Shown here in pieces: positions 46,901 through 56,944 of a stretch of DNA of 64,000 nucleotides; within the stretch, counting starts at the first letter, position 1, and the number at the start of each line of letters is the position of its first letter. Below the pieces are notes generated by a model. It did no database searches. It worked only from the letters and a program-made list of their open reading frames with translations, and was not told where the DNA came from. This DNA is from Rhizoclosmatium globosum (lineage: Eukaryota; Chytridiomycota; Chytridiomycetes; Chytridiales; Chytriomycetaceae). The stretch spans positions 1 through 64,000 of the forward strand of contig MCGO01000161.1 of the NCBI GenBank assembly GCA_002104985.1, written 5' to 3'. Both the position numbers and the translations under genes were made by a program.

Positions 46901-49588
46901 GGGACACTGAAGAGTACAAAGCTTACGAAGAGGATGAAGTTGTCGACGTTTGAGTGGTGGTGCTTGACGAAGTCGCTGTAGTTGACGAAGTGGTGGTTGC
47001 GCTCGTGGTGCTTGTTGATGTTTGAGTCGACGTAGATGACGTTGTGGCGCTTGTTGTGGATGACGTCGTAGCACTCGTCGTCGAAGAAGTTGTAGCACTA
47101 GTCGTACTGGACGAGGTTTTTGTTGTGGTACTAGAAGTTGTAGCGCTGGTGGTGCTAGTCGAAGTGGCAGTGGTTGAAGTGGATGTCGTAGCGCTGGTCG
47201 TACTGGACGATGTTTTCGTAGTAGTGCTTGAAGTAGTTGCACTGGTGGTAGATGTGGAGGTCTGAGTAGTCGATGACGTGGTTGTGGCGCTCGTGGTACT
47301 CGAGGTTGTTTGAGTTGTGCTCGACGTCGTCGTAGCGCTTGTAGTGCTAGACGAAGTTTTCGTTGTTGTCGATGAGGTTGTGGCAGTCGTAGAGCTGGTG
47401 GTACTGGTTGACGTCTGCGTTGTTGTCGAAGAAGTAGTCGCGCTTGTGGTGCTTGAAGAAGTTTTCGTTGTTGTTGAAGAGGTAGTCGCACTTGTGGTGC
47501 TGGTCGAAGTCGCAGTGGTTGAAGATGTAGTAGTCGCGGATGTTGTGCTGGTTGACGTAGAAGTTGATGTGGCTGTAGTTGATGTCGTGCTTGTTGACGT
47601 GGATTTAGTTGACGTCGATGACGTCGTGGCGGTAGTCGATGATGTGCTTGAGGTCGAAGTGCTCAAAGTGATAGTAGTGGTACTTGTCGAATGCGTTACC
47701 GATGTAGTTGAAGTCGAGGTAGAGCTTGTAGTTGTCGCACTGGTTGCACTGGTTGCACTGGTGGTGCTGGTGGTGCTGGTGGTGCTGGTCGACGAGTTAG
47801 TTGTAGTTGTCGCGGTTGTCACACTTGTGGTGCTTGACGTGGTGGCAGTTGTGGCACTAGTGGTGCTGGTTGTGCTGGTTGATGACTTCGTCGTAGTTGT
47901 GGCAGTTGTCGCACTTGTGGTTGAAGTCGAAGTTGAAGTAGAAGTGGTAGCAGTAGTGGCGCTCGTTGTACTCGTCGTGCTGGTGGACGACTTCGTTGTA
48001 GTTGTTGCAGTCGTTGCACTGGTGGTACTAGTTGATGACGTTGTGGTTGCCGTCGTCGCGCTTGTGGTGCTTGTTGTGCTAGTTGAAGTCTTTGTAGTTG
48101 TGGTTGCCGTCGTCGCACTAGTTGTGCTTGACGTTGTAGTAGTAGCAGTTGTGGCACTTGTCGTGCTCGTCGTACTAGTCGAAGACTTAGTTGTTGTAGT
48201 AGCTGTAGTGGCGCTTGTGGTGCTCGTTGTGCTGGTTGAAGTCTGCGTTGTGGTTGTAGCAGTAGTGGCGCTGGTGGTACTAGTCGTCGAAGTTGAAGAC
48301 GTTGTTTTGGTACTTGTACTCGAGGTGCTTGAGGTGGTCGTGGTTTTCACACTTGTTGTGCTGGTTGATGACGTTGTGGTTGCCGTGGTCGCACTTGTGG
48401 TGCTTGTGGTGCTAGTACTCGTTCTCGTTGAAGTTGTGCTCGAGGTTGAAGTTCTACTTGTTGTTGAGGTGGATGTGGTGGATGTTGTTGTGGTCTAAAT
48501 TTTTTTAGCGATCTTTTGAAGTCAAAACCTCACTTACTGTTGGCGGGCAAGACTGATCACTGTGATAACATAGACCTCCAATACCTTTTGTACCGAAATA
48601 CATGAGCTCGACAATATTAATATCCGGCACAGGATCCGTTCCAAATTCAAGTGTCAGTCGACAGATAGTACCCTGACACGTTCCAACATTACAGTTCATA
48701 GTCGTTTGTTGGGAGAGTTGAGTTGATTGCATGTTGAAGTACTGAGTTTGTCCACCACAAGTAAACCAGACCTCGCGAACAATCAGCCAGTCAAACACCG
48801 TCGTAGTGTTGTCCCAAACTACATTCACTTTGACCTGCATTTCGACGGTATTGATGGCGTACGTGATCCCTGGATGATCAAAATCAAAGTTGAGACCATG
48901 GAAAGGAGAAACGTGCGGATCAGCAATCATTGTGCAGGTGAATTGAGTTGGATCACAATATTGCCCTCCTGGAAGGGATGGAGTTGCCGAAGGGGTTACG
49001 GGGTTAGGAGTCTGGGTTTCCAATAATTGATTTGATAAGCCATGAACAAACACAAAAGTTTTCACTCACAGTGGGGCACGACGGGTCGTTGTCATAACAG
49101 AGACCACCAAGTGCCTTGCTTCCGAAATAAAGGATCTGACTGATGCCAACGTTGGGACGAGGATCCGAGCCAGGACCAACAACCAACTGACAAGTTGTTC
49201 CTGCACAAGATCCCGCATAACAATTCAGGACCGTGTAAGCCTGTCCAGCAACCGAGCTGATGGTAAAAGTTTGTGTTTGAGAGGGATCATTTCCACAGTT
49301 GTAAGTGACTGTGTCTACGACAAGCCGTAAGTCATTGGCATCATTGGGCATTGGTTGGTAGGACATATGGACAATGACATTCATGTCATCGGCCTGGAGG
49401 GCATAGTAGTTTCCTGGGCCAGGCACCTCATAGGTAGGATCACCAGTGAGGGGGACAACCCACGGATCCGCCTGGATAAGACAGGCTCGCTGGTATGTTG
49501 TGCAGTATTGTGCTCGGGGCTGCAGCGATATCCCTCCGATACTCGCCGCGGCCGCAAACGAGGCCAGAATGGCTGACGAGAAGAGCAT
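40938..49588 (-). CDS. Giant mucin-like, probably GPI-anchored surface protein with seven copies of an unrecognised Cys domain
   Basis: My model: complement(join(40938..41589, 41640..42979, 43029..43487, 43537..44004, 44055..44513, 44563..45030, 45079..46084, 46139..46876, 46927..48494, 48538..49011, 49070..49588)), 8151 nt, 2716 residues; every junction is GT-AG and in phase. Signal peptide MLFSSAILASFAAAASIGG. Exons 1-2 hold domain copies D1 and D2. Exons 3-5 start about 1000 residues of Ser/Thr tract. Copies D3-D7 follow in exons 5-9. Exon 10 is another 446-residue Ser/Thr tract. Exon 11 has three GTLPIINLPGTG repeats, Pro/Tyr-rich sequence (PPQPPxSYVAP), and a C-terminal GPI-type signal (hydrophobic AVYFLASLCVLFNV after Ser/Gly). 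The shared domain has TC/ADPxVxP near its start and GGLxYxxDxSCxP at its end. Likely a wall-attached adhesin or coat protein. The role is inferred. Confidence 0.85.
41640..42940 (-). repeat. Second Ser/Thr low-complexity tract (about 430 residues)
   Basis: Exon 10 repeats units like TETSTSTTSETTATTSST, distinguished from the first tract by regular Glu. The regular acidic residue gives a period close to 9-12 residues. Confidence 0.9.
43029..45507 (-). repeat. Five tandem domain copies D3-D7, one per exon
   Basis: Each copy runs from HVCDVQT(S/G)VSSIKDGVV to GGLxYIYDYSCSPR, about 130 residues, and each ends exactly at a donor site after CGC. Exon lengths alternate 468, 459, 468, 459 nt (exons 6-9), and D3 is the last part of exon 5. 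D3 and D5 are near-identical (SSNKNVVSQVVYTCISSGAQ), while D6 and D7 are near-identical to each other at the nucleotide level (43150-43435 against 43655-43940). Confidence 0.9.
45508..48494 (-). repeat. Long Ser/Thr low-complexity tract (about 965 residues)
   Basis: Exons 3, 4 and most of exon 5 are built from short units such as TSTTSATTATT and SSTTTKTSSSTTSATT, almost only Ser, Thr and Ala with occasional Lys, Gln and Glu. It is expected to be heavily O-mannosylated and extended. Nucleotide repeats are imperfect, mainly ACN/TCN codons. Confidence 0.9.
48538..49588 (-). repeat. Domain copies D1 and D2 of the giant surface protein
   Basis: Exon 1 (D1) and exon 2 (D2) each encode one divergent copy: YCTTYQRACLIQADPWVVP ... 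GGLCYDNDPSCP and YCDPTQFTCTMIADPHVSP ... GGLCYHSDQSCP. Six or so Cys are conserved between them. The ADPHVSPFHG piece recalls the start of VWD domains, but the rest does not match that family as far as I can see. Confidence 0.75.
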
Positions 49589-50941
49589 TGACTTATGCGT
49601 TTTTGGGAGACACTGTTTTTTCTCGAAGTAGGGTTGCTTTCTTTTTTGGAGGCCCCCCAAGCCCAATTTGGGCTTGTCCATCTTGATGCTCCCTCACAAA
49701 TCTTCCACCATCATGATAGTAACTATCAGTCTCTACACATGGAGAAAGGAGGTGTTTATTCAGCTGCTCAAGTTGCTTGAATGACTTCAAAGCTTTCCTG
49801 GGTGGCTGGAAGGAGTCAGACACACTTCCGGGAACGCATCTCCAAATCCCATTTGGGAGACCATCACAAACGAACAAACTCTTATCGGGGAAGAAGATGA
49901 GAAGTATCGAAGGAGAAAATCTTATTAAACGATACTCGTTGTGTTCCTAGATATACGTATTGATACGAAAGTACTGCGATATCAGGAGGAACGCGTGGGC
50001 TCGATGGGACCAAGCGATGCAAAAGCCCTAGAGTCAAAGCATTCCGCTTCTCACTCTTACAGTGCCTCCAAGCATCAAAGCGGGAGACAATTAAGAGTTC
50101 ATAACAGCATTCAAAAGCATTCGAAATTACGCAAGCCCTCTCACATGCAGAACAGCAAAGCAAGATCAAATCAAGAGGGAGACAATTTATATAGTTGAAC
50201 ACATGTGTTTTTTTTATTTCATTTGAGCTTTGAATGTTGAGAGTTGTCAAGTTGACAAGACGGAGAAGTGAGTGTCTTTTCATTTGTCAGGTGTTTTCAT
50301 CTCATCACTCCAAAACGGTGATTGTCCCTTTAAGCAATGTGCTTTCACCTTACTCAAAGTAAAGCTATACTATATCAGCATAAAGTCGAGAAAGATCTGG
50401 GTTAAGGTACAACAGCTGTGTCTGACCTGCTCGCGACTGGAGGCTTGCAGAGTGAGACACAGAAAAGCGGCCGACACGTCAGCCACAAGAAGCAAAAGTT
50501 ATATCTACCTGACAGGTTGCTTGCATCACCTCTTGTCTTTTCCAACTTGTCGGAGGCTGGGTGCTGCAAACTTAACCCTTATTTTCCAAACCATGCACAC
50601 CCAATCAAATTATTTAAGGGGAATATCACTTCACTCTTATTTAGTCAATTTAGTCAAATTGACACAAAAGCTTCTCCTATTTTCGGTTGCGATAACACTC
50701 CTTTTTTTCTTCTTTCCTGGGTATGAAATTTTCCGATATGATCAAACTTGGCATCCCCTACCTGTTTCAAAATCTCATCTTACAACTTTCTATTCTAAAA
50801 TATACCATGACTGAATCAATAAAAGGAGAAAGAATAGGAAAGTAAAAAACAAACAAAAATAAAACAACTTATGAGGCCAGCCTTCAAACTCTCTCTTTTC
50901 TCCAAATCATAGATAAAAACCGACAACCTCCAACTCATCCC
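49589..50941. other. Long intergenic region upstream of the giant surface-protein gene
   Basis: About 1350 bases, AT-rich and without a gene I can support. It lies 5' of the surface-protein gene, so it probably holds its promoter, and 3' of the ATPase gene. A 17-nt near-palindrome (AAGCCCAATTTGGGCTT) lies at about 49658-49674. An open frame at 50272-50814 has no recognisable protein character. Confidence 0.45.
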
Positions 50942-53587
50942 TTAGAACCACCACCAACTCGACTTCTTTGCATTCGCATTGTACAAAATCGGTGGCAAGT
51001 GACGGTATCGTCTGTATCCATTCCTCACCAAATCACTCACAAACAATCCATTGGTTCCCAACACCTCCTTCTCCCTCAAAACCCGCATCGCCTGATCCAA
51101 CCCAGCCCGTCTCGCATCCTCCCACACTTTACTCGTCCCATTCGCACCTCCACCCCCAGCAAGCGCATCGTGGAAATTGAAACCGTTCTCACGCACAGAT
51201 CCTTCTTGGTTGATTTTCTTGTCTTTCAAGTTCAGGGTTGAGAGGCGGTCGAGGAACGGGAGGAGTGCGTTCATCTTCTTCGGACCAATGAGTTCACTGA
51301 CCGCGCTGATTTCGTGGGCGATTGTGTCTTGGGCGGTGGAGACTTCGCGTTCGAGGACTTGGGAGAGGTGCGAGTGGAGGGTTTGGTCCGGGGTTGTGGC
51401 TGTGCTTTCCTTTTTGGCGAGTTCTTCGGTTACGCGGAGGAGGTCAAAGATTTTTGTGCCGACTGTTGCTTTTATGGCGCCGATATCGTGGAGGAGGTTG
51501 TCGGAGAGGGGGGTTGGGGGGACGCCGTTTTGGGTTAGGCCCAGACGGTCTTTGAGGAAGCGGGTTGCGGACTCGTCGCAGAGGTCGCCGACGTGGAAGA
51601 CTTGGGCGGTGGAGACTACGTCTGGACGGACAATTTTCTCGGTGACAAGGGTTTCAAGGAGGGCTTCGGAGCAAGTGAAGACGACGAGGGCAGTGTCTTC
51701 GCGGGCTATAGAGTGAGGAAGTTAGTTGATTGTTTCGCGAATTTGAGGATAAGAAAGAAGTAGAAAAACGGGTTTGTGAACGTTGGTTTGTAAACTTTGG
51801 CTTGCAAGCCTGCCAAAACATCGTAATGTTTTTGGCAGACTATATACACGCAAGCCACAAGCATTCAATATTCCGCAGTTGACTGACATTTCTCTCCATT
51901 ACATAGAAGGAAATGCTAATTTGGTTGCGGGAATTTCCGTTGGTAGAACATAGAAGGATAGGAAGTGGTTGAAGAAGCGAGATGAAGAAGGTGATGTATG
52001 AAGGAGGTGATGAAGGAGTGGATGAGGAGGAGAAAAATGGGGTCCTGCCAAGAAACCCAAAGAAAAACATAAAAGTGATAGACCATAAAAGGAGCAAAGG
52101 AAAAAAGACCTACCCCACTTGTTGGCAGCATTAAACAACATGCGCACAGACTTTGAAATCTCCTTATCCGTCAAATCCAAGGAATCCATATCATCAAACA
52201 CAATAACCGGTCTCTTCCCTTCCTTCCCCGTAGCCCCATCAAACTTCAAATTCCAACACGCCTCCTCAAACTCATCCAACAAAAACGACAGCTTATCGTG
52301 CTGCGACAGGTATACCGGTGCCGTCTGCTTAAAAAAGTACCCTTGAAGAAGCCGTTCAGTCCAGTCATCGAAATCGTACCCGATCTCTTCGGAGAGTTCG
52401 TCGACGATAGACTTTGAGGAGGATGTGAGGCCGAAGGAGAGGAATGCGTAGTAGGGCTGTTCGCGGGCGAGGGTTCGGATGAGGCGGGACTTTCCGGAGC
52501 CGGCGGGACCGGTTACGATTCCGTAGCGGAGGATTGGGGGTTGGAAGAGCATTTTGCGGGCGTCTTCTGCTACTTCGTCGTGGTATACCTGAGGGGTTTT
52601 TTGTGGGAAAGGGAGGGATTAGATTGATTTGTTAGTATTGGTGGCATGAGGGATTGATAGACGAATGTGATTTGGATGAGGAGGTGAGTGCCAAGAAAAG
52701 TGTGTGGTTGTGGAGTGGTGAAGGATCTCTGTCTCAAGTCCGCCGCAGTCCATCAATTGAATACTGATTCCAATGTTCTCGATGATAGACGATAATGTGA
52801 GATCCAACTCTCTTTGTTTGTCGGTAGGTGGATCAGAGCTAAGACAGACTTGTATCAAACGCTGAATCTTCACTCAGACACATCTCGACCCTCTCTTCAA
52901 CTGTAACAATTATGATCAGAACAAGAAAGAGAGCACACCTGATCAGCAAACATGAGCGACTGCTTGAATGATCCAGAGTTTGAGTTTGCATCACCAAAAA
53001 CTGATGTCAAGTCCCCGCTGGCATAGTCACGATCAGAAGCCATGAACTCAAGCATACTGTCATGTCTACGCTGGGTCAGGTTCTGCTTGTACTCTTCAAC
53101 CTTTGCAGCCAACTCCTTGGGGAAGACAAGGGCGTATGCAAAGCCTGCAGCCGTGGCAATAAGGATAGCCTATGGATGAGGTATTGTATAGTTGAGTGTT
53201 TACCAGAAGACAGAGCAAGCAAAGTACCTGAGACATGAGGGTCAGGATGTCGGCAGCAGTTGTCTTTGGCGGCGGGTTGTTGTTGTGTCTGTTGCGTCTT
53301 CCCGCGTGGACTTCGTCGGCCGTCTGGGCAGCATTCTTGAGTGGCGTCTTTACGCCCGTGACGGCCTTTTGAGCGACGAGGATGCGCTGGACAGTCTTGT
53401 TGAGGCCGTTGTTTGTCTTGATCGAGTTGGAGAAGTGCGCTGGTTTCTGGGTTCGGGCGAGGGACTGCGAGATACTTGTGTTGTAGTTGATTCCGTTTGT
53501 TGTTGTTGTTGTTGCTGTTTGGAACACATTCGAAGAGGCTTTGGTTCGGGAAAGGACTGCCCTGGAAGTGGTCGCAAATCGAAGCAT
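50942..53587 (-). CDS. Predicted mitochondrial inner-membrane P-loop ATPase of unknown role
   Basis: Start ATG 53587 with a strong mitochondrial presequence (MLRFATTSRAVLSRTKASSN). A hydrophobic segment (AILIATAAGFAYALVFPKEL) may span the inner membrane, followed by a coiled coil (LAAKVEEYKQNLTQRR). The ATPase core has Walker A GPAGSGKSRL, Walker B PVIVFDDMDSLDL and a sensor-like strand TALVVFTCSEALL, as in AAA+/STAND ATPases of the archaeal-ATPase type. A helical C-terminus ends in NAKKSSWWWF. Introns at 52589-52938 (350 nt) and 51706-52113 (408 nt) keep the frame and are far longer than the local norm. I cannot assign a family or pathway. Confidence 0.75.
51799..51856. other. Nested inverted repeat in an intron of the ATPase gene
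   Basis: Inner arms CTGCCAAAACAT (51810-51821) and ATGTTTTTGGCAG (51826-51838) pair with one bulged T and a 4-nt loop CGTA. Outer arms GGCTTGC (51799-51805) and GCAAGCC (51850-51856) pair perfectly. It sits in the 408-nt intron. Confidence 0.7.
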
Positions 53588-53919
53588 CGTTTTGTGATGT
53601 TCTGTTTCAGTGCTCGCCAAATTGGAAAAGAGAGATCACAAGAAGGATCACTCGCTCAGCCACAATATTAACTGTCTTTTTAATCCATCCGAGTTTTGAA
53701 TTGGTTCTCCTAGTATCGCATGTAATTCAACAGACAACAATTTGGCAGGCATTGACTGAGAGTGGGATGGTGTCAGCCACATGCACCTCTTCTAAACACA
53801 AAACTTCAGAACAGCAGACTGTTTCTGCATTTCGCTGTCCGAAAGAACAAGTAGGTTTAAAAAGAAAGGAAGTAGTCCGAACTCTGAAACAACAACGTTG
53901 CAACAAAAACCCAACCAAA
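53588..53919. promoter_or_regulatory. Divergent intergenic region
   Basis: 332 bases between the ATPase start (minus) and the next gene's start (plus); it presumably contains both promoters. No motif stands out. Confidence 0.35.
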
Positions 53920-55422
53920 ATGCTTCGCGACAAAAGCAACGATCTTCTCTCTTCAAGTACAAACACGTCAAACACACGTCAAATTGTGTCGTTGAAACGC
54001 GCATCGTCCTCAACTTCTTCGTCGTCTTCTTCAACTGTTTCGAATTCATCAACGGCAACCTCAACCTCAACTTCAACCTCAACTTCAACCTCAACTTCAA
54101 CTTCAACTTCCTCCTCGGCATCCACTCGTCCGCGTATCGCTGGAGCAAGAAAGAAGGACAAGAACAACCCGCAAAAGACTAAAGGATTCACTGTCTTTGA
54201 AGACAAGAAACCTGATCTGATTCAAGAGTTTAAACCAGTCCAGGCTGTGAAAGGTGTCCCCTTTCACCCTCTTGAAGCAGCCATTAAACTAACATCATTC
54301 TCAATCAGTCACCTACTCAAGAAAGGCCCTGTCCCTGAAGCCTCTGTCGCAGCAGCAACAACCGAATCAACAGCAACGAAAGCAGCAAGTTCTGTTGATT
54401 CCCTCTTCAACCGCCGTCGTCAAAAGAAAGAAACTCAGTGCGCGTCCGAACTTGTCGCCTGTGAACGAAGTGTCCGAAAATGATGACTCTCTTCAACATC
54501 AAAACAGTTAAACCTCTTGTCTCCTAGATTGAAACCTTCCCTTTTTATTCACCATAATACTCTTTCTTAAGATCCATCTGTATCCCTCACGCGCGTTGAC
54601 TCCTCAACCAGTAGCAAAGAATCAACAGCTTCACTCCAAATTGACTTTTCTTCTCCTCCACCTCGTAGCTCCTCCCTTACCTTCATTCCGATTCAAAATC
54701 CTTTCGCTTCTGCCTCCAATCAACAGAATCTGTTCCTCGTTTCTCCCCATAAACGTGCTCGGTCTAGTTCACCAATTCAACATGATGCTTCTCTTTCCTC
54801 CCCACCTCAAAAACTTCAAAAACTATCTGCCGTATCAAATATTTTGTTTCCATCTTCCTCCCCATCTCCTCCACCACCTGCACTAACGATTCCCGAAACC
54901 CCAACTCAAACCGCCATTGCGACTAACCCACCCATTCCCGACCTCGCACCGAATCTCTCCGATTCCCTCCCTCTCCACGATCCACCGTCCCCTTCCCCTA
55001 CCCGCGTTTCCGATCCCCCTGCTTTCCTTCAACTCGATTCCAGCGACAAAATTAACGTTGATCACACCCATCCGCCCGATTCCATCACCGCCGCCGATAA
55101 TAATCCCTCCCCTTCCACACCAACACTCCCACCCCCGCAGCCGCCCCCACGAGTTCCTTCAAAACGGCAACGCACACAAACCCAACACGCGCAGCAGCCT
55201 CGCTTGATTCGCTACGATTTGAATACAGATGGAAGTGGAGCTCGTGTGATTGAACGGATGGATCAAGGTGGTGGTGGTGGTTGTGTTGGGGATGACGGGT
55301 TTCCGAGTGAATATGGGCGGACGGTTGTTGTACTTCGGCGGAGGGATATTACAGTGTGGAGTCATGAAGTTGGGTTGGAGGAGACTGGAGGTGGAGGGGA
55401 TCATGAGTGTATGGCGTTGTAG
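53920..55422 (+). CDS. Unrecognised Ser/Pro-rich, probably nuclear protein
   Basis: Start ATG 53920 (MLRDKSNDLLSSSTN). The N-terminal part has a Ser/Thr run encoded by a TCAACC/TTCAAC minisatellite, a basic patch (ARKKDKNNPQKTKGFTVFED) and KPVQAVKGVPFHPLEAAIKL. The downstream part, in frame from about 54580 to the stop at 55422, is Ser/Pro-rich with LTRVDSSTSSKESTASLQID, SPHKRARSSS and near the C-terminus LIRYDLNTDGSGARVIERMD and YGRTVVVLRRRDITVW. The two parts are linked by an intron of about 60 nt after LSPVNEVSENDDSLQHQN. The first part reaches that frame only with a one-base shift in the A-rich stretch at 54421-54432, so a small splice or an indel is unresolved. I cannot name a family. 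Confidence 0.5.
54058..54115 (+). repeat. Minisatellite coding for a Ser/Thr run
   Basis: Repeats of AACCTCAACTTC-type hexamer pairs, encoding STSTSTSTSTSTS within the Ser-rich protein. Confidence 0.8.
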
Positions 55423-55543
55423 GCAAAGGGAAAGGACGGGGGGAGAGTGCTTGATTTTGCGTCAAAATACATGAATTTTAGTTTTATGATGGAGAGGGGG
55501 GGTTTTATTTTGTGCACGTGCATGAAGACCAAAGAAAAGGTTT

Positions 55544-56725
55544 TTAGAGTGCTGCTACTGCGAGTTTTTGGCGCATTTCTTCGGTTTGGAGGGCGGTTGT
55601 GTCTGTTGGTTCTTGGACGTGTTTTGGGTCGACGCGGAGGAGTTCCATGAGGTCTTCAAAGTCCCATGGATCGATTTGGTGTTCCTCTTCGGCTTTACCG
55701 TGAGCATGGTGATGGTGGTGGTGATGATGGTGGTGCTTCTTTTTCTTCTTTTCATCCTATTTTGATAATATAATGTTAGGGATGTAGTGTAAATAGTTAC
55801 TGATGGTTTTTACCTCATCTTCACCCTCTTCTTCATCCTTCTTCTTCTTCTCCTTCTTCTTCGGAACATCGTCATCCCCACTATTCACCACCGCGTTCTT
55901 CTTCTGGCTCTTATCCCCAGCGTACACAGTCTGCGTATAAATCGCCTCCAGCTTCGCAGGCCAATCACTACAAAAAACCAAAAAAATAATTAGGTCCAGC
56001 TCGAACTCCCACACACAAAGAGAAACTCAACTGCAAAACCTTCCCCGCCTTTTCATTCACCTCATTCCCAACAGCCAACGTCGCATTCACAGCATACCGC
56101 ACACTCGGATACGTCTGCTCGTTAAACACACCAGCTTCCATCAACACCCCCGCAACGTCACACCACGCAACGCCGAACGCGGAAAACACGGCCACAGCCC
56201 GCTTTTGGAACTCGGCGTCGTCCGTGGGCTGCTGCTGTTGTTGTGTGATCCAGGACTGGTTTTTCTGGATGTATAGGGTGATGGATTCGAGGGCGGAGAA
56301 GACGGGTTTCCATGCGGATTGGGGGGATTTCTTTTTTGTTGCGAGTTTGTAGTGTTTTAGGACTGTGGTGCGGAGGTGGGTTTCGAGGGTCGAGAGGTGG
56401 ACGGTTGGTTCAGGGACTGTGGTTGTATTCCTGTTTGAAGGGGAGGTGGTGGTTTTGTTAGGGGCAGATTTTTGGGTAGGATCTTGAGGTACAGAGTGGG
56501 GGACGTACAGGTTGTTTTCGGTTTCTTTGAGCATTTCAGTGTATTGGTTGTATGCGACTTGGGTGCATACTGTTGTGCCGGTTTTTTGGATGGCGGAGTA
56601 ATCGGTTTCGTCGATATGGCCGTGCTGTTTGTGAAAAACAATGGTATTAATATGATATCGCATGAGAATATGTGCCAGGAATAAGTAAGATCGTGAAATG
56701 CGGAAGGAAGACACCAACTCACCAT
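55544..56725 (-). CDS. Unrecognised conserved-looking protein with His tract; start codon alone in first coding exon
   Basis: The only in-phase start is ATG 56723-56725, directly followed by a donor (GTGAGT); the next exon begins HGHIDETDYSAIQKTGTTVC in phase 0. An in-frame TGA upstream excludes a longer start in this phase. The protein continues with VAYNQYTEMLKETENNLYVP, a low-complexity Thr-rich stretch, a helical domain ([20 protein letters not shown] ... TYPSVRYAVNATLAVGNEV), DWPAKLEAIYTQTVY, an acidic/Lys run, nine His in a row (possible metal binding), and IDPWDFEDLMELLRVDPKHV near the end. I do not recognise the family. Compact, mixed composition suggests a cytoplasmic or nuclear protein. 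Confidence 0.6.
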
Positions 56726-56944
56726 TATGATCGTTATTGGGTTCTTGCGAGGTACTCTTGCGTTTTGCGAGAATGATTTTCAAAGCTATATTTTCACTGC
56801 GGCTTTTATCTCACGGTGTTGACGCCAAGGTGACTCAACTAGTATCCTTTCTACACAACATCGCGTCACCATCAATATAACTAACTAGCGCATATAGTGT
56901 TAATATCAACAATAAGTTTATTTCTTAATACAAGCATCCCCGTT

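Noticed and set aside
45508..48494. Tandem short repeats as a possible CRISPR array or satellite
   Set aside because: They are irregular, stay in one reading frame, and encode Ser/Thr; there are no unique spacers.
47044..48498. Long Val-rich open frame of 393 codons on the plus strand
   Set aside because: Same cause: complement of ACN/TCN repeats in exon 3 of the surface protein.
42909..49681. VWD domain in the repeated Cys domain
   Set aside because: ADPHVSPF resembles a VWD start, but six of seven copies lack it and the rest of the pattern does not follow VWD.
50272..50814. 180-codon open frame in the intergenic region
   Set aside because: Composition is random-looking, with no domain, signal or splice support.
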